Below are positions 29,458 to 37,407 of a DNA stretch of 41,956 nt, in pieces. The first letter of the stretch is position 1; every line of letters starts with the position of its first letter. Made by a program: the position numbers and the translations under genes. The DNA is from a virus. The notes below the pieces were generated by a model, which did no database searches, had not been told where the DNA came from, and saw nothing but the letters and a program-made list of their open reading frames with translations. The DNA is taken from positions 1 to 41,956 of the IMG/VR virus record IMGVR_UViG_3300020185_000105. One strand, given 5' to 3'.

Positions 29458-30792
29458 TTATGAGTTTGTAACCATTAGGTTGTCAACTCGCATGATTCGG
29501 TAGTAAGTGTTCTTACCAGCAGAACTCTGTACACCTGCTCCACCGTTAGCATCTGTAACGAATGGGTTTGCAGCCATGCCATAACGAGTCTTGAAACCAA
29601 TCTTAGGTTGGAAATCATTCTCGCCAACTGCCTTAACCATTTGTAATGGAACATATGGGCAGTAGAATACACCTGCGTCATAAGCGTTAGAACCCTTATA
29701 ACCAACAGTGATGTAGTCGATAGTTGCGTATGGATCGATGTATACTTTCATCTTACCGTTTAGAGTACCAGCAAAAGTGTTACCAGTATCGTCTACTTGT
29801 AGACCAGCACCTACTTGATAGTCCAACTGACCAGAAGCAGCAAGTGCAGTAGCAACGTCTGAAGAACAGATTACGATGTTACCTTTACCACGACGAGTTG
29901 ACTTAGCAATCTCGTTTGCTTCACGATCTAATTGAATTACTAGACCTTTGAACTTCTCTGCTGACCATCGTCCGTCTGCATCAGCAGTTAGATCGAATAC
30001 GCCTTTAGCAGCGATTGATGCTTGTTGTGCACCTAGAACAGCTTGAGTGTTTACTGTACGAACTACTTCACGGTTGATTTCCGCTAGGATTTCAGTTGAA
30101 AGAATGTTCGCTAGTTCTGTTTCTGCGTCAAGACCGTGGATTGCTTTCAAGTCTTGTGCAAGTTCTAGAGAGTACTCTGCCTTCAATGCACGTGACTTAG
30201 CAACAACAGATTGCTTCTCGATTGAGAAACCCATTTCTGCGAAGTCTGGACCAGTGTTACCTAGAGATTCAGCAACAGAAGTGTTCATTGGTCGACCAGC
30301 AGCATCTAGTTCACGAGTTGATGCAGGGTCTACGTCAGCTGGATCGAATCCAGACATACCTGATGAATCACTAGTCTGTGATGAACCAGCAGAACCAGAG
30401 AATGCTGAGTTTGGTTCGTTTAGACCTAGTGCTTCGTCACCAGTCTGTGAATCGTAGTGTGACTTCATAGCAAAGATAAGACCAGTAGGTCCAGACATTG
30501 GTTGTACACCACATACGTCATATGCCATTAGGTTAGGCATTGCACGACGTACTAGTGAGATTAATACTGGATCCCAGTTTGCGATTGGTGCAGCACCACC
30601 GTGCTGTACGTTAGTTGGGGATTCAGATAGGAAACCAGCAGATGCTTGACGTTCTTCCATCATAGCACGTTCTTGGTTTTCTAGGATAGCAGCAGTAACT
30701 GCTTTACGGTGATGATCTTGGATCTTACCAGCAGATTCTTCGTTTAGTACTGGTGCCCACTTCTCGATCAATTGATCGTATGAATTGTTCAT
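29458..30792 (-). CDS. 23: Major capsid protein gp23
   Basis: It forms the hexamers of the prolate head. The N-terminal part (KWAPVLNEES..IQDHHRKAVTAAILENQE) resembles the T4 delta region. FLSE-S at residues 54-58 fits the gp21 cleavage rule, so maturation would remove 57 residues (65 in T4). The mature part begins near VRRAMPNLMAYDVCGVQPMSGPTGLIFAM, a strong gp23 signature. The length of 444 residues is shorter than T4 (521), as usual in marine relatives. No gene 24 vertex homologue follows. Confidence 0.96.
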   Translation of the reverse strand: MNNSYDQLIEKWAPVLNEESAGKIQDHHRKAVTAAILENQERAMMEERQASAGFLSESPTNVQHGGAAPIANWDPVLISLVRRAMPNLMAYDVCGVQPMSGPTGLIFAMKSHYDSQTGDEALGLNEPNSAFSGSAGSSQTSDSSGMSGFDPADVDPASTRELDAAGRPMNTSVAESLGNTGPDFAEMGFSIEKQSVVAKSRALKAEYSLELAQDLKAIHGLDAETELANILSTEILAEINREVVRTVNTQAVLGAQQASIAAKGVFDLTADADGRWSAEKFKGLVIQLDREANEIAKSTRRGKGNIVICSSDVATALAASGQLDYQVGAGLQVDDTGNTFAGTLNGKMKVYIDPYATIDYITVGYKGSNAYDAGVFYCPYVPLQMVKAVGENDFQPKIGFKTRYGMAANPFVTDANGGAGVQSSAGKNTYYRIMRVDNLMVTNS

Positions 30793-30803
30793 TTTTAGAT
30801 TCC

Positions 30804-31850
30804 TTATTTCTTAGAGGTTTTTCTTAGAGCAGTGATGTAACCTTCCATAGAGGAAGATACTTCAACTTCTTCTTCAGCTTCTTCTGAAACTGATTCTTCG
30901 AGTTGCTCAGGGATTTCTTTTGAAAAGTATGACTCTTTCACAGTAGTTACTTTTGAAGTAAATGTTTCTTCACTTTCAAATTCTACTGTTTCAAGAAGGT
31001 CTTTTAACTTTTCCGCTTGGGTGTCTGCTAGGTCACGAGATGCTTCAGCAATGATTGAATCACGCTTATAAGTTTCTAGTTCTTCAGCAAGTTGAATTGC
31101 GTCACCAGTAGTTGAGTTTAGTTTTTCTTCTAACTCGTCTACTTGTGAAGATAATTCATCAACTAGGTCTACCTTAGACTCTGGAACGTCGATGTAAGAC
31201 TCTGTAAATACGTCTTTCAACTTTTCCATGAACCCTTCAGCAATTTCGGTACGTAGACCGGATTGAATTGCTAACTTGTTCTCTTCCATCCAAGATTCAA
31301 CAACATAGTTTAGGTAAGAATCGACTTTACCGACTAGGTCAGTTTTAATCGAATCGACTTCTTCAGCAAGTTCTTCAGCATATTGCTCTTCAAGACGTGT
31401 AACTTCTTCGGACAACTTTGTTTTAACAGCTGCTTCGAAAATTACTGATGTCTTTTCCTTGAACTCTTCTGATAGAGTTGCTTCACCGTCAACGATTGCT
31501 GCAAGTTCAGACTGTGTGTCTGTCTCTTCTGCAATAACGTCTTCTAGGTCAGTACCTTCCATCATTTTAGAATAGGCAGCCTGTAGGTCACCTTTTTTCA
31601 TTTTATTTAAGGACTGGTACATCGCATTGATCATACCTGCCTTAGTTTTTGGTAATGAAGCCTTAGAAGTTGCGTCGGCTGCTTTGTCCACTGATGCGAT
31701 TGACTCCGGCTCTGATACTGGTTGAGCGTCAGTCTTCGCACCCTTAGCTGCAGGAGCTTGTGCTTCTTCGAGAGTTTCCTCCACGATTTCGTTAGTTTCA
31801 ACATCTGTATCGCGGATTTCAACTTCGACTTCTTTATTAAGATCAGTCAT
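30804..31850 (-). CDS. 22: Prohead scaffolding core protein gp22
   Basis: Internal scaffold removed by gp21 during maturation. The protein is very acidic and helical, with the gp22 core pattern SVIFEAAVKTKLSEEVTRLEEQYAEEL, DLVGKVDSYLNYVVESWMEENKLAIQSGLRTEIAEGFMEKLKDVF. Its 348 residues exceed T4 (269), owing to an N-terminal Glu/Ala-rich extension and an acidic C-terminal stretch. Position between 21 and 23 is as in T4. Confidence 0.93.
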   Translation of the reverse strand: MTDLNKEVEVEIRDTDVETNEIVEETLEEAQAPAAKGAKTDAQPVSEPESIASVDKAADATSKASLPKTKAGMINAMYQSLNKMKKGDLQAAYSKMMEGTDLEDVIAEETDTQSELAAIVDGEATLSEEFKEKTSVIFEAAVKTKLSEEVTRLEEQYAEELAEEVDSIKTDLVGKVDSYLNYVVESWMEENKLAIQSGLRTEIAEGFMEKLKDVFTESYIDVPESKVDLVDELSSQVDELEEKLNSTTGDAIQLAEELETYKRDSIIAEASRDLADTQAEKLKDLLETVEFESEETFTSKVTTVKESYFSKEIPEQLEESVSEEAEEEVEVSSSMEGYITALRKTSKK

Positions 31851-31860
31851 AGATGACTCC

Positions 31861-32520
31861 TTATAGTTTAGATTTGATTAACGAGAGGAAATTCTTGAAC
31901 TCACGTATTTGCACTTCTGGACGATGTGCAATCGGTGCTTGCTTGATTTCAGTCTCTATCTCTTCAATGACTTGAGGTTGCAGAATTCCATTATTCCATA
32001 CCCAGTCGACACCTTCCATAATCCCATTAACGAAAGCTTCAGGTGCACTTGGATCCTGTACGATATCTACAGTATTAAGAATAAAGTCTTCTTTGACGTA
32101 CATGACGCCATTTTTGCTCTCAAGACTTCCCATACCACGAGTTGACACTCCTAGTTGGACACCACCTTCTAAGAGACCTTTTACGATCTTACCCATAGGA
32201 GTGTCTAATATTTGTGCCTTTCCGACCACATCATTACCTTCTAGTTTAAGGTCTGTGATGAGGTGCGAAACCTTGTCCAAGTTAACAGTCGGTCCTTCAG
32301 GGTGATTCAATTCACCTACGGCACGTTTCTTGCTAACTTGTTCTTCAACGTACTTGCCTACCGCAGACTCCATTATGGCCTTCGGGTAAACACGTCCGTT
32401 ACGATTCTTCTTGTCTGCTTGCGCAAATACACCTTCAATAATGTAATTCTTCTCACCATTATCTTTAGCTTCGACGATACACTGTACGTCGTTTTCTACG
32501 TATTCGCTAATCAGTTTCAT
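31861..32520 (-). CDS. 21: Prohead core protease gp21
   Basis: Serine protease that cuts scaffold, capsid and internal proteins at (L/I)-x-E. Features are IIEGVFAQADKKNRNGRVYPKAIM, GELNHPEGPTVNLDKVSHLI with the catalytic His, and LGVSTRGMGSL with the nucleophile Ser. The length of 219 residues matches T4 (212). Likely substrates in the window by sequence rule are gp23 (FLSE-S), the core protein upstream (LRE-A) and the P-loop kinase (LNE-G). Confidence 0.94.
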   Translation of the reverse strand: MKLISEYVENDVQCIVEAKDNGEKNYIIEGVFAQADKKNRNGRVYPKAIMESAVGKYVEEQVSKKRAVGELNHPEGPTVNLDKVSHLITDLKLEGNDVVGKAQILDTPMGKIVKGLLEGGVQLGVSTRGMGSLESKNGVMYVKEDFILNTVDIVQDPSAPEAFVNGIMEGVDWVWNNGILQPQVIEEIETEIKQAPIAHRPEVQIREFKNFLSLIKSKL

Positions 32521-32521
32521 T

Positions 32522-32719
32522 TTATTTTCCTAAGTCTTTAAGGACTTGTTTTGCGGTTGATTCCGCTTCTTTCTGAGACTTAAACGTGTCGACAGAATCT
32601 CCATCTATAGACAGATGAAATCCCTTACTAGTCTTTGTGATAACGACAGGATACTTGGACATCTTCTTGTTGAAGACGACCTTATCTTTAGCTTCCCGTA
32701 AATTCTTAAATGTTTTCAC
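32522..32719 (-). CDS. Small prohead core protein with capsid-targeting sequence (gene 68 position)
   Basis: The 65-residue basic protein starts at a GTG, 8 nt after GAGG. The N-terminus MKTFKNLREA resembles the capsid-targeting sequence and has L-R-E-A as a gp21 site. The remainder (YPVVITKTSKGFHLSIDGDSVDTFKSQKEAESTAKQVLKDLG) resembles DUF2188-type small folds. Two late promoters lie directly upstream. Position fits T4 gene 68 but the sequence does not clearly match it. The mature protein may stay in the head with DNA. Confidence 0.65.
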   Translation of the reverse strand: MKTFKNLREAKDKVVFNKKMSKYPVVITKTSKGFHLSIDGDSVDTFKSQKEAESTAKQVLKDLGK

Positions 32720-32739
32720 AATTAGTCCTCGTTTAAGAG

Positions 32740-32763
32740 TATTTATACAAAAAAGTATTTATA
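32740..32763 (-). promoter_or_regulatory. Tandem late promoters of the head operon (32740-32747 and 32756-32763)
   Basis: Two exact TATAAATA boxes 16 bp apart on the minus strand, the nearer 21 nt before the GTG. They would drive the small core gene, 21, 22 and 23, whose products are needed in large amount. Confidence 0.85.
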
Positions 32764-32779
32764 ACGAAAATTACTTATG

Positions 32780-33421
32780 TTATCGATATAATTTCTTTGT
32801 ACTGCCCCATTGTTGGTCTGCATATATTTTACCCACACCCATATATGGAGTCGACCTTATCGAATAATGTTTTGGTATAAAATAGTATGATGGCCAGATG
32901 GTTAACTTATTTTTTTCTGCATCTGGAACAAACTGTGATAACCAAAAGTTTCCTGTAGACATCCAAGGTCTAGGGTCCAACTCATCCGTCGTTAATTTGT
33001 GTAAACTATCTATCAACATCTTAACAAAGACATTTCCAGCATTACATGCTTGCACAGGTGATATCCAATTGGGTGCTAAGTGTACATCTCGGTCATTTTC
33101 AAAAACCGTATATGCCCAGTCTGATGGACTTGTAAACAGTTCATCTGTGTTTTCATAACACTTAGAATCTGCTGGAGGTAAAAACCCACCTTTCTCAAAG
33201 AGCAATTCATATCGTATCAAGTCAGCAACACCTGCCCATACACGATCTTTGTAATACTTGTCTATAAGATGTTGATTATGCCACTTACGTGACTTTAACA
33301 TCTCATCGGTGAATACCATGTATTCCCAATCTGGGTGTTTCTCTTTCCAAGTATCCATCCACTGGGTAGGTGCCTTATGAGGACCAATCCAGATATGAGT
33401 CATCTTTTTTACAAGATTCAT
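32780..33421 (-). CDS. OCH1-like sugar transferase (DXD-type family) with altered metal site
   Basis: The 213-residue protein follows the Gly_transf_sug pattern: HIWIGPHKAPTQWMDTWKEKHPDWEY, then GVADLIRYELLFEKGGF, and WMSTGNFWLSQF later. In active members GG is followed by hydrophobic residues and D-x-D. Here the residues are LPPADS (81-86), so the first Asp is Pro. It may be inactive, use another acid, or have a new binding mode. It sits inside the head-gene operon between 67-like and 68-like genes. That suggests insertion and late expression. Confidence 0.68.
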   Translation of the reverse strand: MNLVKKMTHIWIGPHKAPTQWMDTWKEKHPDWEYMVFTDEMLKSRKWHNQHLIDKYYKDRVWAGVADLIRYELLFEKGGFLPPADSKCYENTDELFTSPSDWAYTVFENDRDVHLAPNWISPVQACNAGNVFVKMLIDSLHKLTTDELDPRPWMSTGNFWLSQFVPDAEKNKLTIWPSYYFIPKHYSIRSTPYMGVGKIYADQQWGSTKKLYR

Positions 33422-33422
33422 C

Positions 33423-33671
33423 TCAATCTACATTCTCTTCCTGATCTATGACTTGAGCAAGTTCAGCATCTAAATCTTCATCGTCGATACTAACATCTTC
33501 ACTCTCCACCCCATTAAAAATGCTGTCTGCAACCGCAACTTTCTCCGCATCTAGTGACTGTTGTAATTTATCACCTAAGATGCCATTAAATAGTTTCTCT
33601 GCATCATTATAGTCTTCACCTTGTAAGGCATTGACAAAATCTAATGTTGGGTTTGCTTCTACTTCACTCAT
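33423..33671 (-). CDS. 67: Acidic prohead core protein gp67-like
   Basis: The 82-residue acidic protein (LDFVNALQGEDYNDAEKLFNGILGDKLQQSLDAEKVAVADSIF, then an Asp/Glu tail) has the pattern of T4 gp67-type core proteins and lies directly after the portal gene as in T4. GAGG precedes the ATG. It would be degraded by gp21 during head maturation. Confidence 0.75.
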   Translation of the reverse strand: MSEVEANPTLDFVNALQGEDYNDAEKLFNGILGDKLQQSLDAEKVAVADSIFNGVESEDVSIDDEDLDAELAQVIDQEENVD

Positions 33672-33673
33672 TA

Positions 33674-35173
33674 CTAAAATTCCTCTTCGTTGTCGTCACC
33701 GTTTGCATTTTCAGATTCGACTTGTTTAGACATATCTTGGATGTCTTCATCATTAAACATCATTACGTTTTTCATTACCCACTCACGTGAGAAATATTCT
33801 CCGACATAACTAGAAATCTGATCCATTGTCTGTAGACGTTCTCGCAGAAGTTCTGCATCCTTCATCTCCGTGAAATGGTTGTCTCTAGAGAAGTCGACCT
33901 GAATCTGACTCTTCCAATTTTCCCAGTCTTGTTCAGTACATATGCCCTTTATTATAAGTTGTTTCTTCAGAATACCGATAAACAACTGAGCAAACTTTTT
34001 ACGCAGACGGTCAATGAACTTTTGAAACTTGACTTCGTCACGGTTGATTTCTGTTGTACGACCCAAAGAGAACTGAGACTCTTGTTCCAAACGAGACATT
34101 GGTACGTTCAGTGAACGATACAACTTCTTTTGGAAATAAATGATATCGTCAATCTGTCCTAGGTTTTCACCGCCTGGCAATGTACTTATCTCTGTACCAC
34201 GACCACCTTCTCGACGTGGTAACCAGAAGTCCTCTAACATAGACATATGCTTTCGGTCGTCTTTAACTTCACCGTTGTTCGCATCGTAAACAATTTTGTT
34301 ACGGTAACGAGACATGATATCTTTAATATGTTGTTCCGCCTTACCCTTTGGTAAGTTACCCACGTCAATATAGAATATACGACGTTCGGGTGCACGTGCG
34401 AGCCGATAGATGACCAATGAGTCTTCCATCATACGCAACTGGTTTACGGGTTTCATTGCCTTCTGTAGATACGACAGTACACGTTTCTTACTGGTGTCTA
34501 GAAGACCTGAAGTGACATACGAAACAGAATCCGAAGTTAACTTGATGCCGTTATTCGCACCGGCACGTTCCTGATAGATGTAGAAATCGTTAGTTTTGTC
34601 TACGATCTTTGCACCTGTCTTCGCATCCTTTTTATATTGTATCTCTTTAACCTTACGAATCTTAGTCGCATCAACAGGACGTACCTCTTGGATACCTGCT
34701 TTTAGATTCGTGTCATTGACTACTAGGTGATGATAGATTCGTCCGTCGACATACCATGAACGGAACATATCGTGGCCATACTCCTCGAAGTTCAACATGG
34801 CAACCACACCATCAAACTCTTCAGTAATGGATTTCTTGATTTTATCTGGTGCTTCGACTTTGTCTAGGTTGACAGTTACTGAACTTTCTAGTTCAGAAGA
34901 AACGATTGCTTCGTTAATGATATCTTCGATTGCAGCATCACACTCTGGGTGTTCTGCCATTCCTCGATATTTTTTGATTAATTCTTGGTTATCTTTTGCC
35001 GCAGTGCCTTCCATGTCGACATACTGACCGAAGTAAGAACCAGAGGCAGTGACATAACCAGCACCATCTTCATCCACTTTAGGAACGATAGAAGAGGTTT
35101 TCTCACCTTCTTGCTTTAGTTTTTGAACTTTCTTTAGTTCAAATCCAAATGCTTTGAATACATTATCTGCCAT
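33674..35173 (-). CDS. 20: Portal protein gp20
   Basis: Dodecameric portal through which DNA enters and leaves. Recognisable blocks are DAAIEDIINEAIV, EFDGVVAMLNFEEYGHDMFRSWYVDGRIYHHLV, RRIFYIDVGNLPKGKAEQHIKDIMSRYRNKIVYDANNGEVKDDRKHMSMLEDFWLPRREGGRGTEISTLPGGENLG and SQFSLGRTTEINRDEVKFQKFIDRLRKKF. These are strongly conserved in T4-like phages. 499 residues against 524 in T4. A strong hairpin precedes the start. Confidence 0.96.
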   Translation of the reverse strand: MADNVFKAFGFELKKVQKLKQEGEKTSSIVPKVDEDGAGYVTASGSYFGQYVDMEGTAAKDNQELIKKYRGMAEHPECDAAIEDIINEAIVSSELESSVTVNLDKVEAPDKIKKSITEEFDGVVAMLNFEEYGHDMFRSWYVDGRIYHHLVVNDTNLKAGIQEVRPVDATKIRKVKEIQYKKDAKTGAKIVDKTNDFYIYQERAGANNGIKLTSDSVSYVTSGLLDTSKKRVLSYLQKAMKPVNQLRMMEDSLVIYRLARAPERRIFYIDVGNLPKGKAEQHIKDIMSRYRNKIVYDANNGEVKDDRKHMSMLEDFWLPRREGGRGTEISTLPGGENLGQIDDIIYFQKKLYRSLNVPMSRLEQESQFSLGRTTEINRDEVKFQKFIDRLRKKFAQLFIGILKKQLIIKGICTEQDWENWKSQIQVDFSRDNHFTEMKDAELLRERLQTMDQISSYVGEYFSREWVMKNVMMFNDEDIQDMSKQVESENANGDDNEEEF

Positions 35174-35194
35174 ATTACCCTCTTATAATAAATT

Positions 35195-35214
35195 GGGGGT
35201 GGAGAACCACCCCC
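35195..35214 (-). terminator. Strong hairpin between genes 19 and 20, possible attenuator
   Basis: The minus RNA forms GGGGGTGG-TTCT-CCACCCCC, an 8-bp GC-rich stem, followed by AATTTATT rather than a clean U-run. No late promoter is visible between it and gene 20, so partial readthrough is likely. Confidence 0.55.
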
Positions 35215-35235
35215 TTCATATTACTTATAATACCT

Positions 35236-35760
35236 TTAACTAGTGGTATTTGACTCCCAGTACTGAATTGAGAATGCTACTTCGAACTCTTCTACTGTAT
35301 CAGTAGTTTCATAGTTTAAATCGATAGCACCGATGCTGTTAGGGAAAGCACCACGGAAGTTATAAGTCTTCAGTGAGTTACCATCCTTATCAAGTTGGTC
35401 TACAATGAGATCTGCTTGATATGCAACAGGATTAGTGAATCCAGTATTTGCGGTGTGACCGTTGATACCATTCATCCAACGTTCCATTGCGTTGCGAACT
35501 TCAAAACCAGTATCGTTGATTACGGTTACTGACCAATCTTCGAAAGTTCGGTCTCCAGCAATCTTCAACTGACGACCACGGAAAGGTACATCAATTGCAG
35601 CAACTGTTGATGCTGGTAACTGTGCTCCCTTACACATGAATGAAGTTAGTTCTGCGTCTCCACCAGCATATGCTGGAAAGTTTACGGTTACACGGAATAA
35701 GTTAGGACGTGCACCACCACCTTTTAATTTTGCTTTAAAATCATCTACTCTTAGTGACAT
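35236..35760 (-). CDS. 19: Tail tube protein gp19
   Basis: Forms the inner tail tube. The pattern is ARPNLFRVTVNFPAYAG, FMCKGAQLPASTVAAIDVPFRGRQLKIAGDRTFEDWSVTVIND, WMNGINGHTANTG and YNFRGAFPNSIGAIDLNYETTDTVEEFEVAFSIQYWES. 174 residues against 163 in T4. Directly follows the sheath gene, as in T4. Confidence 0.94.
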   Translation of the reverse strand: MSLRVDDFKAKLKGGGARPNLFRVTVNFPAYAGGDAELTSFMCKGAQLPASTVAAIDVPFRGRQLKIAGDRTFEDWSVTVINDTGFEVRNAMERWMNGINGHTANTGFTNPVAYQADLIVDQLDKDGNSLKTYNFRGAFPNSIGAIDLNYETTDTVEEFEVAFSIQYWESNTTS

Positions 35761-35771
35761 GATTATTCCCC

Positions 35772-37322
35772 TTATACTGTGCCGACTACTTCTTCAAATT
35801 CAACACCAGTTCTTACAGCTACGAAGTTTAAAGTTACGTAGTTGATTGAACGTGCTGGTTTGATGAAGCAAGTTGCGATGAATTCGTTGCGGTCAACAAC
35901 TTCCGGAGTATTGTTTGTTTCATCACAAACAAGACGGAAGTCAGTGATACCACGACGACCCTGAATTTCACGTAGGAATGGTTCTACGATATTGATAAAC
36001 TCTGCACGAGTGAAGTCATCGTTGAATTCAAACATGACGTTTTGACCAGCTTCACTGATTGCTCGTTCAATGACTAGGAATAGTCGACGAACATTGATGC
36101 GGTCGAATGCAGACGGACGTGATTGGTGAGTCTTGTCACCATACAACATAACACCTTTGCCAGGTATACTGACGATTGGGTTGATGCCAGACTTGTAGAG
36201 TTTATCACGTTCTGTCTTGCTTGGGTTAACCAACAACTCGGTGACACCTAGGTATTGACCACGACGTGAACCTGCTGGTGAGAACCACGGTGCAGATACT
36301 GCGTCTGTTGCTGCCATAACACCTGCTGTTGAAGATGCAGCGGGAATAAACTCGTACTTATCGTTGTATTTGTCGTAAACTTTAAACCAGTTTCCGTCAA
36401 CGATAAGGTAAGATGAATCTTGGCTAAGTGTATCGTTAACATAGGAAACCATGCTATCGACATCACCTGAAGTTGGAGAAACTACTGCAACACAGTCTTT
36501 TCGAGAAGTCGCAACTTCAACAAGTTTCTGGTGAATAGTTTGCACTGAACCTTGGCCACCAGCTGGTGGAATTAGGAAATCGATTTGGATCGCTTCTTTG
36601 TTTAAGAATGCGTCGTATGCGGTTACGTAGTCAGCTTCGGTCTGAAGTGGAGTACCGTCAGAACCACCTGTCAATGTATCTGTTGATACTGTTGGAACTC
36701 CAGAAGCGAAGACCCAAGAAGATTCTTTATTAATAACGTCTGCAACGAAATTGTTAGAACCATTCGGGAGTTTAGCATTAGGGTCGGTAGAAACAAATTC
36801 GTATGTTTCGACAACATTACCCAATTCGGATGATGAGACATATCCTAGGGAGACAACAACATGAAGTTCGTCACCTACTGGAGCTGCCGTGAAGAATCCT
36901 TCGAAATCCCAAGTGGCAAAGTTTGTTGAATCTGCTACAGATACAGTTATTGTGTTACCAAGTTCACCGAAGTATTTTGCTTCGAAGACACCAGCTGATG
37001 CTTTCGCATGGCCTGGGAACGCAATAGTTCCGTCCGAATCTAGGATGTCTGGTCGAGATGCACGAACAATGAATGCACTTGAAGAGTATTTTAGAAAATA
37101 CGAAGCAGATAAGAAGTCCCCTGCATACGCATCTCCTGATAGTGGAGAACCAAATGTTGATGCCAATTCAGATTCGTTACCGATTAGAATTGGTGTATTC
37201 ACTGGTCCCCAATTAAAGTCGCCTACAATAGCACCAGTCGTAGAAGTGACCGCAGGTACGATACCTGTCAAGTCAATTTCTTTTATTGTGACTGCTGGCG
37301 ACTCTGATGATTTAAGAGTCAT
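35772..37322 (-). CDS. 18: Contractile tail sheath protein gp18
   Basis: Sheath subunit. The N-terminus (SPAVTIKEIDLTGIVPAVTSTTGAIVGDFNWGPVNTP) and C-terminus (RRLFLVIERAISEAGQNVMFEFNDDFTRAEF, FLREIQGRRGITDFRLVCDETNN, VTLNFVAVRTGVEFEEVVG) are typical. 516 residues against 659 in T4, the shorter form lacking one surface domain. It has a late promoter 66 nt upstream. Confidence 0.95.
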   Translation of the reverse strand: MTLKSSESPAVTIKEIDLTGIVPAVTSTTGAIVGDFNWGPVNTPILIGNESELASTFGSPLSGDAYAGDFLSASYFLKYSSSAFIVRASRPDILDSDGTIAFPGHAKASAGVFEAKYFGELGNTITVSVADSTNFATWDFEGFFTAAPVGDELHVVVSLGYVSSSELGNVVETYEFVSTDPNAKLPNGSNNFVADVINKESSWVFASGVPTVSTDTLTGGSDGTPLQTEADYVTAYDAFLNKEAIQIDFLIPPAGGQGSVQTIHQKLVEVATSRKDCVAVVSPTSGDVDSMVSYVNDTLSQDSSYLIVDGNWFKVYDKYNDKYEFIPAASSTAGVMAATDAVSAPWFSPAGSRRGQYLGVTELLVNPSKTERDKLYKSGINPIVSIPGKGVMLYGDKTHQSRPSAFDRINVRRLFLVIERAISEAGQNVMFEFNDDFTRAEFINIVEPFLREIQGRRGITDFRLVCDETNNTPEVVDRNEFIATCFIKPARSINYVTLNFVAVRTGVEFEEVVGTV

Positions 37323-37387
37323 AATAGTGTCCTTTTAGTTAAGGTATAATAAGTTAGTCATAATACGGATATTTCTTTCAATGTATC

Positions 37388-37395
37388 TATTTATA
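37388..37395 (-). promoter_or_regulatory. T4-type late promoter of the sheath gene
   Basis: Exact TATAAATA on the minus strand between genes 17 and 18. The leader is longer than at the other late promoters. Confidence 0.78.
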
Positions 37396-37407
37396 CTTTC
37401 CGGAAGT

